Assembly: GCA_020284085.1 (NCBI GenBank)
Contig: JACEVL010000032.1
Span: forward strand, 1,561,001-1,625,000
Reading direction: 5' to 3'
Source of the DNA: Aporrectodea caliginosa
Taxonomy: Eukaryota; Annelida; Clitellata; Crassiclitellata; Lumbricidae
DNA length: 64,000 nucleotides
A program made the position numbers and the translations under genes. Shown one piece after another: positions 57,901-64,000 of this stretch (positions within the stretch are counted from its first letter, which is position 1; every line of letters begins with the position of its first letter). The notes beneath the pieces are model-generated. The model had not been told where the DNA came from and did not search any database. It was given only the letters and a program-made list of their open reading frames with translations.

Positions 57901-60900
57901 TTCTAATGCCGAATTGATTCTTGCTTGTTTAAAGTGCCTAGTGTATAAGAAATCTAATTTTCAGTTGAATTGTATCATTATATTATTTTCAGGGTCCTGG
58001 TGAAGTTTGCTGAAGCAGTCGATGATGCAAAAGTTAGTAAATTATGAAAGCCTGAACATATTTAAAAAATAATTTTCAGCCTTTTCCCTGTGATTTAAGT
58101 TCAAACAACAAACAGATTTTATGCCAGGTAGATAAATACTGTATGTATGACCTATGCAGAAAAATGATTCATAGGGGTGAGTTACCTTGTATGCATAAAA
58201 AAATTTCAGAATAATGTGATGACAATAATTATGTCTTATTATTTCAAATTATTATTGTGTGATAAGCTTGAAGACAGTGGTGACCATAGCAAAGTGCAAT
58301 TTTGCTGCAGTGTATGTTTTCCATTGGCCTTCAAAACATTTGACCCAATCAGTTGCATTAGCCTAACATTTTGCGTGAATCTTGACTGTCATGTTTTTAG
58401 TGTTTTGAGAGAAACAAACTATCTCTACCAACATTTTGTGTTTGTAGTCCAGTGTGTGTAGTCCAATGTTTTAACAATTGTGCCTTCTTCAGTACCTTTC
58501 TCTGGCAGGAATTCGCAAGAGCTGTATTAATTTTTTGTCTGTTTGGTTAATATCACATTGCCTGTAGGGTGCTTGGAATGTTACAATTAATAGTAATTAT
58601 TATAGTAATAATGATGTGTTTAAATTGTAAGAGTTCATTTCTACCTTCATAAAAAAAATAATAGGGTGACCTAAGCATAGCTCTATTTCTCTGGTTAAAG
58701 TGAAGTAATCTGGCACGGTTTTGGGAGCAATTTTTTAGGGCCAATATGCTTGATGAGAGCATTACTGATAAAATCAGACAAAATCTGGCATATGCCCAAC
58801 GACTGAATCAAATCAGTAAGCATGATGATGTCTATGCCCGAACTGATTCAGTTATGTGTCACTGACCTAGTTCTAGTATTGTAAAAATAAATGCCCAAAT
58901 GGCTAATTACCATACACTCAGATCAAGCACATTGCAAACAATTTATTATCCATCAGTGATGAATAAACTTAAACCTTTTCGTACATACCGTAGTAACCCT
59001 TTCATTATGTTGCAGTGTTACAGGGTTAAGCCCTGATCTTGCTTGTGGGCCTTGGATTGTAAAAGGTGAAGGAAATCTTGCAAGCTTGAATGAGTGTAGT
59101 GAATAAGTTGTAGTGAATGTGTTTTCAGCATGGAAGCGATGTTGATATGACAAACGATGAAAATACGTTGGGCTTTCACTTGGATCTTTACTCGCGATAT
59201 GCAGAATCACTTAAGGTAATTGACAGATTTTTAGTTTGTTGTCTAAGACTTCAGAAAGTGAATGACCTGTTAAAATAATTGATTTTTCTTTGGTTATTTT
59301 ATTGACTTATTACAAGCACAGATCGGTTAATGATGAAACTAAAGCTGGACTTTTTGCTGCAACAATGGTAACGAATACTTTGACGTCAGACACTGTGTCC
59401 TGTAGGAATTGTACTGTGCTCAAAATTTTTGTTTTCAAAGGCTTGACCACTGGTTTCAGGAGTATACAACTTTAAACTTTATTTTATGACTTAATTCACT
59501 TAATCTCATCTGTATGCTTCTGTAATATTGCACAAGGCATCATTCTATGATTGAAGTAAAAGCTACATGAAAAGTGATTCAAGTTTATTCCAATCAATAT
59601 CAACAAGATGAAATGTGATGAATATAGTTGTTGCCTTAGATTTTTCAAACTGGTGAGTGATCTCGATCTTATGGCAATTATTTTTGTTTGAAACAGGACA
59701 TGTTGAACAGGCGTACTTGTCTGCTGGTGAATTATGAAGATGCCAACAAACTCCTCGATAAAGCCAAACCAGCCAAGAAGGCTGCAGTGAGTAACATGCA
59801 TCTATGCTCACAACTGTAATGTAATGAAGAAGAAAAGTAATCCTTTAAACCAGCCACGAGAGGTGACTTTGTTATGAATCGTTTCTAATTTAAATTTCTT
59901 CGCTTGGCGACATATGAAGAGTCATATCCCATACCATTTGGTTTTCCCATAGTTTACAGCTGATTTACTCATTCTATTTGTGGATTCACTTGATGCTAAG
60001 GGAACAGAATGTTTGACCTATTTTTCTCTATTGGCTGGGATTTGAACTCAAACTTCTGAGTTGAAAATCCTGCATGCTACTACTAGGCTATCATGAACCC
60101 AATGTAATGTAGTGGCATAATATAATGATGTAGCACTGCTATAGGAACTACACTGAAGTGCTCTTGGCTCTATGGTTTCTGAGTTTATTAGTGGTTTGTT
60201 TTTGTCATGTTCTGTAGTCTCGAGTTTGGTTTGTTGGTCTTCGCTTCTTTGAAAAGCTGCCATGATCACTCTAGCACTGTGTAAATTCATTAGTTAGAGA
60301 GACATAATATTTGTAATTCTTTGTTTATTTCATATGTTAAATTTGGTTAATATAGCTCCTTGATCTAGGAGTCTCACACTTACGCACGATGCAACCAACC
60401 AGCCACCAGGTGCTATCACCCTTTCTTACCAGTTGCTTGTCCCAACCTTTCACCATGTGGCACGTCTTGATAGTAATAAGATGTTTGACCATCATACTTT
60501 TCTCTTCATTATTTAAATGCTGAAGAAATATTGTGTTTAGGCTGGAGTTGATTTTTTAGGCAGAAGAAGCCAAGGGAGTTGCAGAGAAGGCATTTGAAGA
60601 GTGCTCTGAAGTTGCCAGAATCGAGGTAACTCTAGCACACTGGACATCTTTTTTATAACATGTTTGCAAGACATAACTGTGCTATAAGCAGAATTAAGTT
60701 TGGATTTTGTGTTCTCTTGCATTTAACTTCAGAACTCGTGTTATGTTAGGACTACTAGTGTACTATTTAACTGTTGTACTTGCTTGCTGTAAGTACGGTG
60801 CAAATCGGTTAAGTCAGACAGGGAATCAGAATAAAAATGTAATATTAACCGAATTTCGTAAGTGCACATGCCAACGAGGAAAAACTTCTGGCTGCGTGTC

Positions 60901-61704
60901 TTCCCAGCAGCAAAATTACGCAGATGCACCTACATATAAAAGTATTAAGATTATGATAGGCTGCTATTAAACTGGAATTTATACACAATTCAGCTGCAAG
61001 TTAACAGTCATATTCTTCTTCTTGCACTGTCTCTATTATTTTACTGTTTGATAAAATGTTCCATTTGATCAACTATCGTTTCAAAACTTGATTAATCGTA
61101 CAGTAATCAAACACCATGAAACAACAGGTAATCCAGTAACTAAAAATCCAAGCAATCGCCATACAAATAGTCCACATGTGGGTAACTCGACTTAGATGTC
61201 GCCACCTTCGCAACGTAGTTTCGTCGTACTATCCATGTTCAAACGATCCGAGTAGGAGTAATTCAACGCAAGAGTAATCGCTCTTCCACATGAGTACTCT
61301 GTCGTACGAGTAGTTCACCGTAAGAGTAATCCGACTTTCATTCAGTCAAGTTACAGCACTTTTACTGCAACTGTTCAGTTACATTACACCAAGTGTGGAT
61401 TGACCATGTTAAGAATTCATACAAACTTATAAAAGACATCTAAGTTAGAAAACACAAATGAAAATAGTTAGCAATTTCTCTAGTGACCTTGAACTATTGT
61501 GCAAAATTCTGTAAGCCTTGTAAACATTTGTCTGTTTTTCAGCTCGCAGCATTTAAACGTCAGCGACTTTTGGCATTCCAGGAAGCCCTTCGTCAGCATA
61601 CCGAAGCCAAAATCAAAACGGCTCGTGATACATACACACTGCTGGCAAAATCTCTCGTCTGCTTTAAGCAGATGGATAAGCAACAGCAGCCACAACTCGC
61701 CTGA
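51998..61704 (+). CDS. Sorting nexin, SNX5/SNX6-like (PX-BAR), 5' incomplete
   Basis: Thirteen exons: 51998-52165, 53087-53185, 54249-54379, 54578-54653, 55091-55174, 55817-55891, 56769-56799, 57187-57271, 57993-58032, 59129-59215, 59697-59786, 60560-60625, 61543-61704; all GT-AG, phases consistent, 397 codons plus stop. PX domain: KYVVKVTEPIKDGDSVHY, SVRREYEDFEYLHHCL, IMPPLPPKP. BAR domain: DIDEFFQKERD, then DMLNRRTCLLVNYEDANKLL and FKRQRLLAFQEALRQHTEAK near the end. SNX5/SNX6 proteins are about 405 residues and pair with SNX1/2 in endosome-to-Golgi retrieval, so only a few N-terminal residues are missing. The helical insert after PPKP is shorter than in vertebrate SNX5 (inferred from memory of the family). 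The two shortest exons (56769, 57993) are the least certain. Confidence 0.85.
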
Positions 61705-63760
61705 GCACTCCTTCGCACTCTTATCATTCCTCTGAAATGTCAGCTTGAACTGTTCAATTAGCAGTTTGAATTTGGTGCATCTAAATGCATGTTTATCTTG
61801 TAATCCTTCTCTGAATATAATCATGTTGGCAAGCCCTACCTCCTTTCTTGTTTTTCGAAACCTATACATGTATTTCCTTGACTTGGACGATATTAAATCA
61901 TTTTTGAGCGTACAATTGTTTTTGAGTTTTTAAATTGAGTGTAACAATACAATATTATTTGTCTGTGAATGGTGTTTAATATTTGCTCCATCTGTTGCAT
62001 TCCCAGTTTTATAGTGTTGCAGTTGCAGGTAAATCTGGTAATGTTTTCAGTCATTTGCAGACTTTCATGTTCAGATATTTCTAAAAAAATTACTGATGGA
62101 TCATTTCAGATTATTTCAGGTTATATGATTTAGGTTATCATAACATTTGTTAAAAGAGCTCGTGGGAAAATATGATGAAGTTTTGAAACCATATTTCTTA
62201 AGAATTCAAGTATCTGGAGATATCTTATATTTTTTGTAAACTTCATTCCAGATTTTGACATATACAAACTATACATATCTATAGTTCAGATGCAGTGATT
62301 GTAAGGATTTTTGTTAACCTTGAGATCTCCCATGTGTGCTTGGTACATTTAGTTCATGTTCTTGCAAGATGTAAATGTGCCATGGAAGCTTTGTAATGTT
62401 CTCAGTGGGCCTGTAGTTCATGTAATTCCCTAGGCCAGTGCTTCCCAAAGTGGTGGTCCATGGACTGGTGCGTGAGCCCACAGTTGCTGGTCCACACAGC
62501 CAATCAAGAAACTGGTCAAATTGTCTCGGGCTATTATATTTTTAAAGTCATAACAAAACATCGATTAGGCTAGCATTTAAAGGGCCATTAGCATAGAATT
62601 GCTAAACATGCATTTCCAAAAATTTTAATACATTTTTTATTTTTTCTAAAACAAAAAATAGAAATAATAAATTTGGCACTGATCCTCCTGCAGTGGGAAA
62701 ATTCCTGCCGGTCTGTGACACTGAAAAGTTTGGGAAGCGCTGCCCTTCCTTGGTTTGTCATTTGAATGACTTCCTCAATTGTACCTTGTAGCGGTCTGTC
62801 TACATGAATGTCATTAAACGAATATACAATAATAAGGTGATATAATTATAGTGGCTGATAGATACTTTTTTGATACAACACCCGAATGTAACCTAGTGAG
62901 TTCTGTGTATGATGTATGGCCGTTGTGACCCACAGAGCACCAAATCAATGATCGCAAGTTGAAACAGATGAGAAAGAAAAAAGAAAGGCCATTAGAAAAA
63001 AGCTGTTCAAACTGTTGTTATTAACTTTTGTTTGATGATCATGCTACTACTGTTAATTGAGTGTTTAACATTTCATTTTGCAACATAATCACTGCATGGA
63101 ATGCTAGTGCTTGATTTAGTAATTTAACTGTTACAGTACATGTGAAAACTATGTAATCTAGAGCTCAATATCATTAAGCAAGCCATGATGTTAACTTTGT
63201 AATACCACCGATGCCTCGCATGTCGCATTGAAGGACTATTAAAAATATGTTTTAGTATTTAAGTTCTTTTTTAACTTTATAGCAGAAATGTGGACTGACT
63301 GACAAAAACCTACTTGTGTTGTCAGTTCTCATGGCTACATCATCTTAGGTAATAAATTTAGTATTTAAGGCAAGCATGAGAACACAGTAAATGTATACAG
63401 AATTTGGTCTATCAGCAAGCATTAATCAAAAACAAGAGATTGCTCGTACAGTTTCATGTAAATACTTACAAATGCTAAAATCAAAACGCTGGTGTACTCA
63501 TTATTCACAAGGCGATGATAATGTCAAGACGTTATAGTATGCAAACTAAGAGTTGAAGAGTGTTGCAGGTGGTTTAGTTCTTGTGTTCAAAAATGGATCT
63601 GCAATGTGTTCTATGAATAAGTGAATGGTTGTAGGTAATGCAAGCACCATGTGTTATGTAGTACCTGTCTGATGCCAAGATTTGCTTGTGTTAAGATGCA
63701 CTTTGTGTTGAAATGTATGCCATCTGCAAAATAAATGATTTGTGAATTTATTACTATAAA
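61705..63760 (+). other. Probable 3' UTR of SNX gene
   Basis: No further coding. Possible polyadenylation signals AATAAA at 63349-63354 and 63730-63735, the latter followed by a T/GT-rich stretch. Length of the UTR is inferred. A MITE lies inside it. Confidence 0.5.
62436..62742. mobile_element. hAT MITE in SNX 3' UTR
   Basis: 307 bp, termini CAGTGCTTCCCAAAGTG and TTTGGGAAGCGCTG (Charlie-like). The flanking 8-mers CCCTAGGC and CCCTTCCT match only partly, so the insertion is old. Confidence 0.75.
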
Positions 63761-64000
63761 TAGTCTATATGTAGATCAACATCTCTTGGAAGTTTGAACT
63801 GAATACCCACAATACCTTAATGTAACAATTCTGAAATCTTCAAATATTTGTCTTTAATTCTTGAAAACAGTTCTATTTGTCATGCCTATTCACATATAGC
63901 AATGCACAGAGTGAACACATATATACATGTATGGGTGTAGTGAAAAACAATTCTAAGGTAAACTTTTAGCCTTCAAGTACATTGGGCCGCTTATCAAGTT
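63761..64000. other. No gene seen
   Basis: AT-rich sequence beyond the last polyadenylation signal. Confidence 0.3.

Overview
The window is eukaryotic and reads like the genome of a marine invertebrate, probably a metazoan with a large, repeat-rich genome. Evidence: spliced genes with GT-AG introns, 5'-truncated non-LTR retrotransposons, hAT and MULE DNA transposons with intact target-site duplications (TSDs), tRNA-derived SINEs and long microsatellites. The clade cannot be fixed from sequence alone. Assembly is draft quality, with a 466-base run of N at 46130-46595.

Layout. 1-4.1 kb: no recognised gene, but a 22-copy 30-bp minisatellite. 4.1-6.3 kb: copy 1 of a duplicated locus on the minus strand with a TIR-like exon and an acidic exon. 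6.7-9.35 kb: one LINE inserted in another. 10.37-13.30 kb: a complete-looking foldback/MULE transposon with an intact FLYWCH + DDE transposase, a CCCH zinc-finger frame, terminal arrays of 14-15 bp repeats and a 9-bp TSD. 14.4-25 kb: DNA transposons and LINE fragments. 26.8-27.5 kb: a 62-bp satellite. 27.8-34.3 kb: copy 2 of the TIR-like locus, its intron split by a hAT inside a hAT and by another foldback element. 34.3-39.7 kb: a stack of nested LINEs and a DNA transposon. 40.3-41.55 kb: a compact two-exon gene on the minus strand for a protein with two tandem PC4 (SUB1) domains, with a TATA/CCAAT promoter built from duplicated modules. 41.6-51.9 kb: mostly short non-autonomous transposons. 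52-63.7 kb: the only conventional large gene, a 13+-exon sorting nexin of the SNX5/SNX6 type (PX + BAR), missing only its first exon(s), with a long 3' UTR.

What stands out. (1) The TIR-like exon differs between the two copies far more (about 59% nucleotide, 35% residue identity by hand alignment) than the introns touching it (about 86%), yet both exons are exactly 180 nt with intact splice sites. This is the reverse of neutral expectation. (2) Both copies carry an in-frame TGA 13 nt before the splice donor, and the acidic exon lies downstream in the matching phase. (3) Three foldback elements in one window have different terminal arrays built on one GACGAnTnnTC-like core. (4) The tandem-PC4 gene is intact among transposon debris. 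Most other content is decayed mobile DNA; the boundaries given for it come from terminal repeats and target duplications read directly.
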